Shown here piece after piece: positions 42,955 through 54,910 of a DNA stretch of 64,000 nucleotides. Position 1 is the first letter of the stretch. Each line of letters starts with the position of its first letter. The notes below the pieces were generated by a model. The model saw only the letters and a list, made by a program, of their open reading frames with translations, was not told the origin of the DNA and searched no databases. The translations under genes and the position numbers were made by a program. Source of the DNA: Actinomadura luzonensis (lineage in GTDB: Bacteria > Actinomycetota > Actinomycetes > Streptosporangiales > Streptosporangiaceae); the NCBI RefSeq assembly GCF_022664455.2, contig NZ_JAKRKC020000002.1, positions 2,108,001-2,172,000 of the forward strand, given 5' to 3'.

Positions 42955-44437
42955 TCCCGCCGCACGTCGCACGTCGCACGCAGGGCCGCTCGCCGCACGG
43001 CGGGCGGCCCTCGCCGTTCCCGGCCGCGGGGGCCGCGGGGGGCCGCAGTCGCCGAGCCCGCAGGCGCCCCGGCCTCAGGCCGCCCGCCGGGCCGCGCCGG
43101 CGGCAGAGCGCCCGGGTGAGCAGGAACGCGACCACCGGCAGCACGAACACCGCCACCCGCAGCCCCACGATCACCGCCTGGTAGGTGCCGGCCGGCACGG
43201 TCAGCAGCGCCGCGGGCGCGGGCGGCGGCGCGGCCGGCCCGGGTGCGGCGGTCACGGCGGGCGGGGCCGCCGAGACCCACGTCCCGGCCCAGAGCACGGT
43301 GAAGAAGGTCAGCACCGCGACCCCGAGCCCGGTGCGGACCGGCGCGTCCGAGGGCCGGTCGAGGAGCTGGTGGTGCCCGGTGTCGCCGGTGCGCCGCCGC
43401 TCCAGGAACGGGTAGGCGAGCAGCACCAGGAAGAACGCCGTCAGGACCGCCATCGGGATCCAGAGCCCGACCTGGAGCACGTACCCGCCGACGGGGATCT
43501 CCCAGGCCGGGGTGAGGCGCAGCGCGCCGTCCAGCACCCCGTAGTACCAGAACGGCTGCGCCGACGGCGGGGCCGCGCCGGGCGTGTACGCCCCGTGCTC
43601 CCACACCGGGTTCACCCTGACCAGGGTGGCCAGCAGCGTGATCGCGCCCATGGTGAACAGCGCGGTGGCCCCGTTCTTGATCGCGAAGTAGGGGAAGAAC
43701 GGCCCGCCGGTCACCTTGTCCTCGGCCGTCGCGGTGGCCTTGCGCTCGGTGTGCTTCTGCCGCCAGGTGAGGATCAGCGCGTGCAGCGGCACCGCGGCCA
43801 GCAGGATGCCCGGGATCAGGATGACGTGGGTGAGGAAGAGCCGCGGCACGGCGTCGCCGGGGAAGGCGCCGCCGAAGCCGAACGCCGACAGGTACGTGCC
43901 GATCAGCGGCACCGACAGCAGCAGCCCCTGCGCCTCGCGCAGCCCGCTGAAGGCGAGCTGGTCGCCCAGCATGGACACGCCGATGAAGCTGTTGGCCAGC
44001 ACCATCACGAACAGCACGACGCCGAGCAGCCACGTCAGCTCGCGCGGCTTCCTGAACGCGCCGGTGAAGAAGACCCGGCACAGGTGGGCCACGATCGACA
44101 ACACGAACACGGTGGCCGACCAGTGGTGGAGCTGGCGCATCAGCAGGCCGCCGCGCACCTCCAGACTGATCTCCCGCACCGAGGCGAAGGCGACGTCCGG
44201 GTTGGGCTTGAAGAACAGCGTCAGGAACGCGCCGGTCAGCAGCAGGAACACGAACGAGTAGAGCGCCAGCTCGCCCAGCAGGAACGACCAGTGGCTGGGG
44301 AACAGCTTGCGGAGCTGCGGCCGCAGCCAGCGGGCGAAGGGCAGCCGGTCGTCGAGGTAGAGCGCCGAGCCGCGCGCCGCGCGGGCGGCTCCGGCGACGG
44401 CCGTGGCGCGCCGCCTGGGCTTGGTAGGAGTGGCCAT
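42944..44437 (-). CDS. Orphan cytochrome b (QcrB-like)
   Basis: 497 residues from ATG 44437. Cytochrome b of the menaquinol-cytochrome c reductase type: SFLLGELALYSFVFLLLTGAF, then the heme-ligand region RQLHHWSATVFVLSIVAHL, then FTGAFRKPRELTWLLGVVL and SFIGVSMLGDQLAFSGLREA, LPLIGTYLSAFGFGG-like SVPLIGTYLSAFGFGG, and HVILIPGILLAAVPLHALIL with the second pair of His ligands. About eight helices. No qcrA (Rieske) or qcrC (cytochrome c) gene flanks it, so this is a stand-alone paralogue, perhaps an alternative quinol or electron-transfer subunit. The C-terminal ~50 residues are Arg/Pro-rich. Its promoter faces that of ppdK. Confidence 0.85.
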
Positions 44438-44495
44438 GGGCGCCTCCTGGCGAGGGGGTGATCCGATTCTGCACCCGCTCCGCTGCTTTCACAAG

Positions 44496-44560
44496 AATTG
44501 GTTTATACCAATTGGTCTAATCCAATTTTCGGCTAAGTCGCCGTATAATTGGATTAGACC
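44496..44560. promoter_or_regulatory. Overlapping palindromes in the cytochrome b / ppdK divergent promoter
   Basis: Three related elements in an AT-rich island: AATTGGT-TTAT-ACCAATT (44496-44513), AATTGG-TCTAAT-CCAATT (44510-44527), and the perfect 14-bp inverted repeat GGTCTAATCCAATT (44514-44527) with AATTGGATTAGACC (44547-44560), spaced by 19 bp. A perfect -10 TATAAT (44544-44549) for ppdK lies against the last arm, so a protein bound there would cover the promoter. The binding protein is not identified. Confidence 0.65.
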
Positions 44561-44669
44561 TCTCGTGAGGCTTCCACCTGCAGAAACGATGACCTATGCA
44601 AGGAGTGCAGTTTCATCATCAAATTCGCCGGTAGAGTCCGGCTCAGAGGCGCGTTGGATTGGAGCTGTG

Positions 44670-47306
<2,637 letters not shown>

Positions 47307-47367
47307 CCGGCGCGCGGGGAAGGGGCCTGTCCGCTTCAGGACGGCCCCCTTCCCAAGCGCGCGCCGG
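47307..47367 (+). terminator. Strong terminator of ppdK
   Basis: A nested hairpin of about 60 bases begins one base after the stop codon. Outer arms CCGGCGCGC (47307-47315) and GCGCGCCGG (47359-47367) enclose inner arms GGGGAAGGGGCC and GGCCCCCTTCCC (one bulged C) and TGTCC/GGAC near the loop GCTTCA. Confidence 0.8.
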
Positions 47368-47415
47368 CGGCGCACGCTGAGCGCAGGGGGCCCGTGAGCC
47401 GAGAAGGCGGTAGCG

Positions 47416-47598
47416 GTGCCGAAGTCGACCTTGGGGAAAGTGATCGTCCTCGTGCTGGTGCTGGGGTTCGTCGTCTACGCGGCCAAGAAGCCGCAGAGCG
47501 CGGCGCAGACCGTCCAGGACGCGGTCAGCGTGAGCACCAACGCCCTGCTGACCTTCGGCGACGGGGTCGGCACGTTCCTGGAGAACCTCCAGGGCTGA
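47416..47598 (+). CDS. Small single-span membrane protein (60 aa)
   Basis: Sixty codons from GTG 47416, with GGCGGT upstream. One hydrophobic helix, VIVLVLVLGFVVYAAKK (residues 9-25), then a polar helix (SAAQTVQDAVSVSTNALLTF). The coding pattern is normal. I recall similar short proteins in actinobacteria, without known function. It lies alone between ppdK and the convergent M48 gene. Confidence 0.65.
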   Translation: MPKSTLGKVIVLVLVLGFVVYAAKKPQSAAQTVQDAVSVSTNALLTFGDGVGTFLENLQG

Positions 47599-47607
47599 GC
47601 CGCGCGG

Positions 47608-49134
47608 TCACGGCGCGGCGGCGGGCAGCTGGGGAGCGGAAGGCTGGGGAGCGGGAGGCTGCTCCACCGGCACGTAGTCGTGCCGCATGCCGTGATCGCC
47701 CAGCCAGCGCCGCAGCCCGGCGACGGCCGCCGGGTTCGCCGCGACCTGCGCCGCGTACTCCGCCAGCGCCACCTCCTCGCCGTCGTCGAACAGCAGCCGC
47801 GCCGGCCCCGACCACGACAGCGTCCAGCGGGCCTGGCCGAGCTGGATGAGCACCGCCTCCAGCGCCTGCCCCAGCACCCCGGCCAGCAGCGTCTCCGACG
47901 GGTTCCAGCCCAGCTCCAGCAGCCGCGCCTCCAGCTCGGCCTGCCGCCCCCGCGCGATGGCCTCGAAGGCCGCGTCCAGGTACGGCTGCGCGGCCCCCAT
48001 GACCCGCTGCCCGGCGACCGCCAGGTCGTGCAGGGCCTCGGCGTTGCGGCCGGCGTACATGCCCTGCGCCACCAGCTCCTCCCACGGCACCGGCCGCAGC
48101 GCGGTCAGCGCCTCGGGCGTCCACATGGAGTTCTCGACCGCCTGCACCGCTACGTTCGGGTCGGCCAGCAGGGCGAGCGCCGGGCGCGGGTCGGGGACGT
48201 GCTGCGGCTCCGGCAGGCGCTCGATGGCGGCCAGCCGCTCGGCGAGGCCCGGGTGCGAGTCGTACGGCGAGACCTCCTCCGGCTCGGCCCCCAGCCTGGC
48301 GAGCTGCGCTTGCCGCTCCGGGTCGCCCATCATGCGCTGGAAGCCGTCGAACACGGTCGCCGGCCGCGCCCCGCCCGCGCCGGTCAGCGACAGGTACGCG
48401 TTGACGTACAGGTCCCAGCCCAGCGCGGTCGCGTGGATCTTGGTGAGCGCGCCCGCCATGGCCTGCCGCCCGCTGATCGACACCGCGAACTCGTCGGCCT
48501 CCAGCTCCTGCCGGCGCGAGACGGCCTGGGAGATCCGCAGGTACAGCTTGGCGTACCAGGTGAACACCTTCTGGATGAACGGATGGTTGCCGAGGCCCTG
48601 GACGGTGGCGATGAGCGAGACGCGGCCCCGGTAGACCGGCGCGCCCAGCCGCGTGTGCGCGCCGCTGTAGTGGCCGAGCTCGTGGCCGAGCACCGCGCGC
48701 AGCTCGTCCACCGTGAGCTGCTGCAGCAGCGGCAGGCCGATGAACATGCGCCGCCGCGTCGCCCGCAGCCCCAGCCAGCGGGTGTCCTCCGACACCGCGG
48801 CGTTGACCTCGGCGACCAGCCGGATCTCGTCCGGCGGCGCGGTGCGCACCCGCCGGGCCAGGTCCTCGACCGTCTGCCAGAGCACGGGCTCGTGCTCGCG
48901 GCCGACGGCCACGCCCGGCTGCTCGCCGCCCTGGCGGCGGCTCACCATGAACAGGGCCCGCACCAGCGCGCCCGCGGCCAGGGTGAGCACGATCGCCAGC
49001 TTGAGCGCGCCGGCGTGGAAGTCGACGAGGAGCAGGACGTCGAGGAACACCGCGGCCGCCAGGACGAGGCCGACCAGGACGTAGAAGCCGGCGAGCAAGA
49101 AGAAGGCCAGCACCGCTCGGAACGCTGTGGTCAT
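47608..49134 (-). CDS. M48-family zinc metalloprotease
   Basis: 508 residues. Two N-terminal membrane helices (AVLAFFLLAGFYVLVGLVLA, then LKLAIVLTLAAGALVRALF) are followed by an M48 peptidase domain with HExxH in AVLGHELGHYSGAH and the third zinc ligand in RRQELEADEFAVS. The C-terminal ~200 residues are acidic and Ala/Leu-rich, with a Pro-rich tail. The family includes HtpX (membrane protein quality control). Its start lies 53 bp from the divergent dgt gene, so the two share a promoter region. Confidence 0.87.
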   Translation of the reverse strand: MTTAFRAVLAFFLLAGFYVLVGLVLAAAVFLDVLLLVDFHAGALKLAIVLTLAAGALVRALFMVSRRQGGEQPGVAVGREHEPVLWQTVEDLARRVRTAPPDEIRLVAEVNAAVSEDTRWLGLRATRRRMFIGLPLLQQLTVDELRAVLGHELGHYSGAHTRLGAPVYRGRVSLIATVQGLGNHPFIQKVFTWYAKLYLRISQAVSRRQELEADEFAVSISGRQAMAGALTKIHATALGWDLYVNAYLSLTGAGGARPATVFDGFQRMMGDPERQAQLARLGAEPEEVSPYDSHPGLAERLAAIERLPEPQHVPDPRPALALLADPNVAVQAVENSMWTPEALTALRPVPWEELVAQGMYAGRNAEALHDLAVAGQRVMGAAQPYLDAAFEAIARGRQAELEARLLELGWNPSETLLAGVLGQALEAVLIQLGQARWTLSWSGPARLLFDDGEEVALAEYAAQVAANPAAVAGLRRWLGDHGMRHDYVPVEQPPAPQPSAPQLPAAAP

Positions 49135-49187
49135 GGGGAAGGACTCCCGGGGAAGGGGTTCTCGCGAGGCTCGACACTAGCGGAGAC

Positions 49188-50465
49188 ATGAAACTGGATA
49201 AAATCGCTGAACCAATGCCGTACTACGACGAGCACGACCAGGAGCGTTGGGTTCCGGAACCTCCCGGCAATCCGGAACGATCCGCGTTCGAACGCGACCG
49301 CGCCCGCGTTTTGCACAGCGCCGCACTCCGCAGGCTCGCCGCCAAGACCCAGGTGGTCGGCCCCGGCGAGCACCTCGGCGGCGGCCAGCACATCCCCCGC
49401 ACCCGGCTCACGCACTCGCTGGAGTGCGCCCAGGTCGGCCGCGAGATGGGCGCCTCCCTCGGCGTCGACCCCGACCTGGTGGAGACCGCCTGCCTGGCCC
49501 ACGACCTCGGCCACCCGCCGTTCGGGCACAACGGCGAGCTGGCGCTCAACCGGCTCGCCGCCCCCTGCGGCGGCTTCGAGGGCAACGCCCAGAGCCTGCG
49601 CCTGCTCACCCGTCTGGAGGCCAAGGTGCTCGCCGAGGACGGCCGCAGCGCCGGGCTCAACCTCACCAGGGCCGCGCTCGACGCCTCCGTCAAGTACCCG
49701 TGGACCTGCGACAAGGGCGCCAAGTTCGGCGTGTACGACGACGACCTGCCGGTCTTCAAGTGGATCAGGGAGGGCGCCCCCGAGGGCCGGGTCAGCTTCG
49801 AGGCGCAGATCATGGACTGGGCCGACGACGTCGCCTACTCCGTCCACGACCTGGAGGACGCGCTGCACTCCGGCCACGTCACCCCCGAGGCGCTGCGGTC
49901 GCCCGCCGAGCGCAGGCTCGTGTGCGAGACCACCCGCACCTGGTACACCCCCGGCGCCGACCTGAACGAGCTGGAGGAGGTCTTCGCCCGGCTCATCGCC
50001 GACCCGCTCTGGCCGCGCCGCTTCACCGGCTCCCTGCCCGACCTGGCCGGCCTCAAGGCGCTCACCAGCGGCCTCATCGGCCGGTTCTGCCGCTCGGCCC
50101 AGGCCGCCACCGCGCAGGCCGTCACGGCCTCCTCCGGGGCCGGGCGGGAGCACCAGGCGCGCCACCGCGCCGACCTGGTCGTCCCGCACGCCACCCGGCT
50201 GGAGTGCGCGCTGCTGAAGGGCGTCACCGCCCACTACGTGATGACCACCGAGGACCACCACGCCAACCAGGCCCGCCAGCGCGACCTCATCACCGAGCTG
50301 GCCTCGCTGATCACGCTCGGCGCGCCCGGCACGCTGGAGCCCGCCTTCCGGCCCGCGTTCCTGGAGGCGGCCGACGACGCGGCCCGCGTCCGGGTGGTCA
50401 TCGACCAGATCGCCTCGCTCACCGACACCTCGGCGGTCGCCTGGCACCGGCGCCTCACCAGGTGA
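49188..50465 (+). CDS. dgt: Deoxyguanosinetriphosphate triphosphohydrolase
   Basis: 425 residues from ATG 49188. HD-domain dNTPase that removes the triphosphate from deoxynucleotides. The metal ligands are H in RLTHSLECAQV and the HD pair in CLAHDLGHPPFGHNGELAL, with the later Asp in MDWADDVAYSVHDLEDAL. RERSRVLHSAALRRLAAKTQ-like DRARVLHSAALRRLAAKTQV is the usual lead-in. In actinomycetes dgt often lies just before dnaG, as here after two intervening genes. Length is normal. Confidence 0.93.
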   Translation: MKLDKIAEPMPYYDEHDQERWVPEPPGNPERSAFERDRARVLHSAALRRLAAKTQVVGPGEHLGGGQHIPRTRLTHSLECAQVGREMGASLGVDPDLVETACLAHDLGHPPFGHNGELALNRLAAPCGGFEGNAQSLRLLTRLEAKVLAEDGRSAGLNLTRAALDASVKYPWTCDKGAKFGVYDDDLPVFKWIREGAPEGRVSFEAQIMDWADDVAYSVHDLEDALHSGHVTPEALRSPAERRLVCETTRTWYTPGADLNELEEVFARLIADPLWPRRFTGSLPDLAGLKALTSGLIGRFCRSAQAATAQAVTASSGAGREHQARHRADLVVPHATRLECALLKGVTAHYVMTTEDHHANQARQRDLITELASLITLGAPGTLEPAFRPAFLEAADDAARVRVVIDQIASLTDTSAVAWHRRLTR

Positions 50466-50542
50466 GGCCGCCCGGCGCCGCGGGGGCCGCCACCTGAGCC
50501 AAGTCGCTTTTCCGATCCCCGCCCCGGGCGGATACTGCGCGC

Positions 50543-51700
50543 ATGGCCACATATGTGATCGTCGGCGGCGGGCTGGCCGGGGCCAAGGCCGCGCAGACAC
50601 TGCGCGAAGAGGGCTTCGACGGCGAGATCGTGTTGTTCGGCGCGGAGCACGAACGGCCCTACGAACGGCCGCCCCTGTCCAAGGACTACCTGACGGGCAG
50701 GAGCGAGCGCGAGGCCGTCTACGTGCACGCCCCCGGCTGGTACGCCGAGCACGGCGTGGACCTCCGCCTCGGCATGCGGGTGACCCGCGTCGAGCCCGAG
50801 CACCACGTGGTCCGGCTCGGCAACGGCTCGCGCCAGCCCTACGACAAGCTTCTGCTCGCCACCGGCGCCGCCCCCCGCCGCCTGCCCGGCCCCGCCGCCT
50901 ACCTGCGCACCCTGGACGACTGCGAGGCCATCAGGCGGCGCCTGGCGGAGGTGGGGAGCGTCCTGGTGATCGGCGCCTCCTGGATCGGCCTGGAGACGGC
51001 CGCCGCGGCCCGCGCCGCCGGCTGCGCGGTGACCGTCGTCGAGCCCGAGCCCACCGCGCTCAACCGGGTGCTCGGCCCCGAGATGGGCGGCCTGTTCGCC
51101 CGCCTGCACGCCCGCAACGGGGTGGACCTGCGCTTCGGCATCGCCGCCGCCGAGGTGACCGACACCGGCGTGCGCCTCAGCTCGGGCGAGCGGCTCACTG
51201 CCGACCTCGTCGTGGCCGGCATCGGCGCGGTGCCGGAGGCCGAGCTGGCCCGCGAGGCCGGGCTGGAGGTCGGCCTCGGCGTGCGCACCGACGCGAGCCT
51301 CCGCACCTCGCACCCCGACGTGTACGCCGCCGGCGACGTGGCCGAGTCCTACCACCCCCTGTACGGCCGCCACCTGCGCCTCGAACACTGGGCCAACGCC
51401 CTGCACGGCGGCCCCGCCGCCGCCCGCGCCATGCTCGGCCACGAGGTCGTCCACGACCTCGTCCCCTACTGCTACACCGACCAGTACGACCTCGGCATGG
51501 AGTTCTCCGGCGACATCGAGGGCTACGACGAGATCGTCTACCGCGGCGACGTGGACGCCCTGGAGTTCGTCGCCTACTGGCTGCGCGACGGCAGGGTCGT
51601 CGCCGGCATGAACGTCAACGTGTGGGACGTCGCGGACGGCATCCAGGAGCTCATCCGCTCCCGCGCCCCCGTCGACCCTAAGGAACTGTCGTCGGGTTGA
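50543..51700 (+). CDS. FAD-dependent NAD(P)H oxidoreductase (ferredoxin reductase type)
   Basis: 385 residues from ATG 50543. FAD motif YVIVGGGLAGAKAAQTLREE, RPPLSKDYL, the NAD(P) motif VLVIGASWIGLETAAAARAA, the second FAD motif TSHPDVYAAGDVAESYHPLY, and the C-terminal domain with EHWANALHGG. This is the pattern of ferredoxin/rubredoxin reductases that deliver electrons to monooxygenases or P450s. No ferredoxin or P450 gene is near, so the partner is unknown. The last 23 bases overlap the convergent M23-like gene. Confidence 0.88.
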   Translation: MATYVIVGGGLAGAKAAQTLREEGFDGEIVLFGAEHERPYERPPLSKDYLTGRSEREAVYVHAPGWYAEHGVDLRLGMRVTRVEPEHHVVRLGNGSRQPYDKLLLATGAAPRRLPGPAAYLRTLDDCEAIRRRLAEVGSVLVIGASWIGLETAAAARAAGCAVTVVEPEPTALNRVLGPEMGGLFARLHARNGVDLRFGIAAAEVTDTGVRLSSGERLTADLVVAGIGAVPEAELAREAGLEVGLGVRTDASLRTSHPDVYAAGDVAESYHPLYGRHLRLEHWANALHGGPAAARAMLGHEVVHDLVPYCYTDQYDLGMEFSGDIEGYDEIVYRGDVDALEFVAYWLRDGRVVAGMNVNVWDVADGIQELIRSRAPVDPKELSSG

Positions 51701-52598
51701 GCGTGTTCTTGTCCGGGATCTCCACCTTGGCGGTCTTGCGCGGCGTGGGCCGGGGCGTCTTGCTCGGCGTCGGCGTCGGCTGCCGCGCGGCGCCGCACTG
51801 CACGGCGCACGGCGGCGTCTCGCCCAGCTTGGCCCGCAGCTTCAGCGTCTCCTCGCGCGGCGACAGCGTGCGGTTGCCCTTCGCCCACGCGTCGAGGTAG
51901 TCCCACGGCTCCACCATGCCGCGCCGCACCCACCAGTAGGCCGGCCCGGTCTTCCAGGAGATCGCGAAGTACAGGTTGGGGCCGGCGTCGCGGGCGTTGC
52001 CCGTGCGGCCCACCCGCCCGAGCACGTGACCCGCCTTCACCCGCAGGCCCGGCTTGACGTCGGCGGCCACCGAGTCGAGGTGGCCGCCCAGGTAGCGCAC
52101 GCCGTCGTCGCCGACGATCGTGACGAACCGGCCCTCCCGGGCCGAGCCCTCGTCCGTGGACGGGCTCCACCTGTTCTGGACGTTGACCTCGTCCACGACG
52201 CCGTCGACCGGCGCCACGAACGCGCACCCCTGCCCGGCCCAGATCGTCGTCTTGGGCAGCACCAGCAGCTTGCGCTGGTAGCTGGTCTTACACCCCTTCA
52301 CCGGGAAGGTGTAGGTGTACTTCGACAGCTTCGGCGGCGGCACCAGGACCGGCTCCTCGCCCTGCGGCGGCTGCTCGGCGGCGGCCTGGTGCTGGACCGA
52401 CGGCGTGGGGCCTGGGGCGGTGGAGGCGGCCGTCGCGGTGGCCGGGCCCGAGGGCGCGCCGGAGGGCGGCGCGGTGGAGGGCGACCCGGCGCTGACGCCC
52501 GCCAGCCCCGTCGCCTGGGAGCAGGCGCCCGTCAGCAGCCCGGTCACCAGCACGGCGCCCGCGACGGCCGCCCATCGTCCGAGATGCCCCGATCGCAT
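51678..52598 (-). CDS. M23/LytM-like lipoprotein with degenerate active site
   Basis: 306 residues from ATG 52598. The lipoprotein signal AVAGAVLVTGLLTGAC puts the lipidated Cys at residue ~26. A Pro/Ser/Thr-rich spacer follows, then a LytM-type beta domain (APVDGVVDEVN, YLGGHLDSVAADVKPGLRVK, GHVLGRVGRTGNARDAGPN). Active M23 enzymes have HxxxD and HxH zinc motifs; the HxxxD motif is missing and the HxH position reads N-L-Y, while one His remains (GGHLD). It is probably not an endopeptidase but a structural or activator LytM factor. The last ~25 residues are Thr/Pro/Lys-rich. It converges on the oxidoreductase gene and diverges from dnaG. Confidence 0.82.
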   Translation of the reverse strand: MRSGHLGRWAAVAGAVLVTGLLTGACSQATGLAGVSAGSPSTAPPSGAPSGPATATAASTAPGPTPSVQHQAAAEQPPQGEEPVLVPPPKLSKYTYTFPVKGCKTSYQRKLLVLPKTTIWAGQGCAFVAPVDGVVDEVNVQNRWSPSTDEGSAREGRFVTIVGDDGVRYLGGHLDSVAADVKPGLRVKAGHVLGRVGRTGNARDAGPNLYFAISWKTGPAYWWVRRGMVEPWDYLDAWAKGNRTLSPREETLKLRAKLGETPPCAVQCGAARQPTPTPSKTPRPTPRKTAKVEIPDKNTLNPTTVP

Positions 52599-52742
52599 GA
52601 TCTCCACCCGTGTCACCGTTTCCACGAACAACCTTTACCTTTGTAGCCGACCGGGGACCCCCGCCGAGCCGCTTTGCGGTGATCGCCCCGCCGGGGTGAG
52701 CCCATTCTGTCGGCAGGTGCGGGGAACGTCTCCGGGGCGGCA

Positions 52743-52748
52743 TAGACT
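52743..52748 (+). promoter_or_regulatory. -10 element of dnaG (leaderless)
   Basis: TAGACT lies seven bases before the GTG at 52756 and no RBS is present, so the dnaG transcript probably begins at or beside its start codon. Confidence 0.4.
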
Positions 52749-52755
52749 CACCGGC

Positions 52756-54597
52756 GTGGCTGGCCGGATCCGTGACGTCGACATCGCCCTCGTGCGCGAA
52801 CGCTCTCCCATCGCCGAGGTCATCGGCGAGCACATCCAGTTGCGCAACGCCGGTGGCGGCAACCTGAAGGGCCTGTGCCCCTTCCACGACGAGAAGAGCC
52901 CGTCCTTCAACGTCACGCCCGAGCGCGGCATGTACTTCTGCTTCGGCTGCGGGGAGGGCGGCGACGTCATCACGTTCGTCGAGAAGATCGAGCACCTGTC
53001 GTTCAGCGAGTCGGTCGAGCGGCTGGCGCAGCGGGCCGGCGTCCAGCTCCAGTACGAGCAGGGCGGCTACGTCCCGCGGCGCGACCACGGCGAGCGGGCC
53101 CGGCTGATCGAGGCGCACCGGGCGGCGGCGGAGTTCTACGCGGGCAAGCTGTTCGCGCCCGACGCGGCGGCCGGGCGGCGGTTCCTGTCGGAGCGGGGGT
53201 TCGAGCGGGCCGACGCCGAGGCGTTCGGGGTGGGTTACGCGCCCAACGAATGGGAGGCGCTGACCCGTCACCTGCTGGGCCGCGGGTTCTCGGCGGAGGA
53301 GCTGGTCAAGGGCGGGCTGGCCAAGGAGGGGCGGCGGGGGCCGATCGACCGGTTCCGGGGGCGGCTGATCTGGCCGATCAGGGACGCGACGGGCGATGTG
53401 ATCGGTTTCGGCGCACGGAAGTTGCTTGATTCCGATGACGGGCCGAAATATCTGAATACGCCTGACACGCCGCTTTACAAGAAGAGCCAGGTGCTTTATG
53501 GCATCGACCTCGCCAAACGGGAGATCTCCAAGCGCTCGCAGGCGGTGATCGTCGAGGGCTACACCGACGTGATGGCCTGCCATCTGGCGGGGGTGCCGAC
53601 GGCGGTGGCCACCTGCGGCACGTCCTTCGGCGAGGAGCACATCAAGATCCTGCGGCGCTTCCTGCTCGACCAGGCCGAGTTCAGGGGCGAGGTGATCTTC
53701 ACCTTCGACGGCGACGCCGCCGGGCAGAAGGCGGCGCTGCGGGCCTTCGCCGACGAGCAGAAGTTCGTGACGCAGACCTACGTCGCGATCCAGCCCGACG
53801 GGCTCGACCCGTGCGACCTGCGGGTCAAGCAGGGCGACGCGGCGGTGCGCGACCTCGTCGCCAGCCGTGAGCCGCTGTTCCAGTTCGCGATCAGGAGCAC
53901 GATCTCCCGCTTCGACCTGCGCAGCAACGAGGGCAAGATCGCGGCTCTCGACGCCGCCGCGCCGATCGTGGCCGGCATCAAGGACGCCGGGCTGCGCAAG
54001 CGGTACGCGATCGACCTCGACCGGTGGCTCGGCTTCATGGACGAGCGGTTCGTCATGGAGCGCATCTCGGCGGTCGCCGGGGCGCAGCAGGGCCGCCCGC
54101 AGCGGGCCCCGCGGGCGGCGCCGGTCGATCCGGGCGTGCGGGTGGAGGCCGAGCTGCTCAAGCTGGCCGTGCAGCGTCCCGCGCTGCTCGGGCCGCGGTT
54201 CGACGCGCTCGACGCGCAGGCGTTCACCGCGGCCGACCACGTGGCGCTGCACCAGGTCGTGACGGCCGCGGGCGGGGTGGCGGCGGCCGGTCACGGCGGC
54301 CGCGAGTGGGTCGACCGGCTGCTGGAGCACGCCCACGAGGAGGGCCTGCGGGCGCTGGTGACCCGGTTCGCGGTGGAGCCGATCCAGGCCGACGCGCACG
54401 CCGAGGAGCGCTACGCGGCCGCGATGCTGGCCGCCCTGGAGGCCATCGCGGTCGACCGGGCCATCGCGCAGGTCAAGTCGCGCATCCAGCGGCTCAACCC
54501 GGTGGAGGAGCAGCAGGAGTACAACCGGCTCTTCGGCGAGCTGGTGGCGCTGGAGCAGCAGCGCCGGGTGCTGCGCGACCGGGCCGCCGGAAGCTGA
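52756..54597 (+). CDS. dnaG: DNA primase
   Basis: 613 residues from GTG 52756; the open frame upstream crosses the M23 gene region and has no better start. Synthesises RNA primers at the replication fork. The N-terminal zinc-binding domain is CPFHDEKSPSFNVTPERGMY, then FCFGCGEGGDV; the TOPRIM core has VIVEGYTDVMACH and FTFDGDAAGQKAALR with the metal-binding acids; the C-terminal part is a DnaB-interacting helical region. The order dgt-dnaG-sigma factor is common in actinobacteria. Confidence 0.95.
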   Translation: MAGRIRDVDIALVRERSPIAEVIGEHIQLRNAGGGNLKGLCPFHDEKSPSFNVTPERGMYFCFGCGEGGDVITFVEKIEHLSFSESVERLAQRAGVQLQYEQGGYVPRRDHGERARLIEAHRAAAEFYAGKLFAPDAAAGRRFLSERGFERADAEAFGVGYAPNEWEALTRHLLGRGFSAEELVKGGLAKEGRRGPIDRFRGRLIWPIRDATGDVIGFGARKLLDSDDGPKYLNTPDTPLYKKSQVLYGIDLAKREISKRSQAVIVEGYTDVMACHLAGVPTAVATCGTSFGEEHIKILRRFLLDQAEFRGEVIFTFDGDAAGQKAALRAFADEQKFVTQTYVAIQPDGLDPCDLRVKQGDAAVRDLVASREPLFQFAIRSTISRFDLRSNEGKIAALDAAAPIVAGIKDAGLRKRYAIDLDRWLGFMDERFVMERISAVAGAQQGRPQRAPRAAPVDPGVRVEAELLKLAVQRPALLGPRFDALDAQAFTAADHVALHQVVTAAGGVAAAGHGGREWVDRLLEHAHEEGLRALVTRFAVEPIQADAHAEERYAAAMLAALEAIAVDRAIAQVKSRIQRLNPVEEQQEYNRLFGELVALEQQRRVLRDRAAGS

Positions 54598-54910
54598 TCT
54601 CCCGGGTCCGGTCGATAACGGTTCGGCCGCGACTTCAAGCGTCAAACCCGGGTGGTTGACCAGGGAACTTGGCGCGTTCCACGATGGGACAAAGCAGGAG
54701 GACAACGGGCCTCGGGCAGCGAAAGAGTTGCGTCCGGCCGCGCGGTCCCGCCGGGCGCGAGAATGATGATCGCGTAATTGACTTTACCTTTCCTGATCAA
54801 ACTGCGGCTAAACCTTATTCCGATCTCAATTCGGTAAGGGCCGGAGCCTTACCTTCGGTGACAAAAATGGGTCTGCCATTTGATGGAACCAATACTGCAG
54901 ACTGTCTCCC
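54598..54910 (+). other. Leader and promoter region of the principal sigma-factor gene
   Basis: No gene is seen in these 313 bases. GC falls from ~54750 on. There is a possible promoter TTGACC (54656-54661) with CACGAT (54680-54685) at 18 bp, a -35-like TTGACT (54778-54783) without a well-spaced -10, and the inverted repeat GGTAAGG/CCTTACC (54833-54853). An in-frame TGA at 54881 closes the sigma-factor frame upstream. Confidence 0.5.
54833..54853 (+). repeat. Inverted repeat in the sigma-factor leader
   Basis: GGTAAGG (54833-54839) and CCTTACC (54847-54853) are perfect arms around GCCGGAG. It could be an RNA hairpin in the leader or an operator. Confidence 0.55.

Noticed and set aside
44403..44669. 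The N-terminal extension of the PPDK reading frame
   Set aside because: It crosses the promoter palindromes and the -10 box and has no RBS; homologues begin at KYVYDFTEGN.
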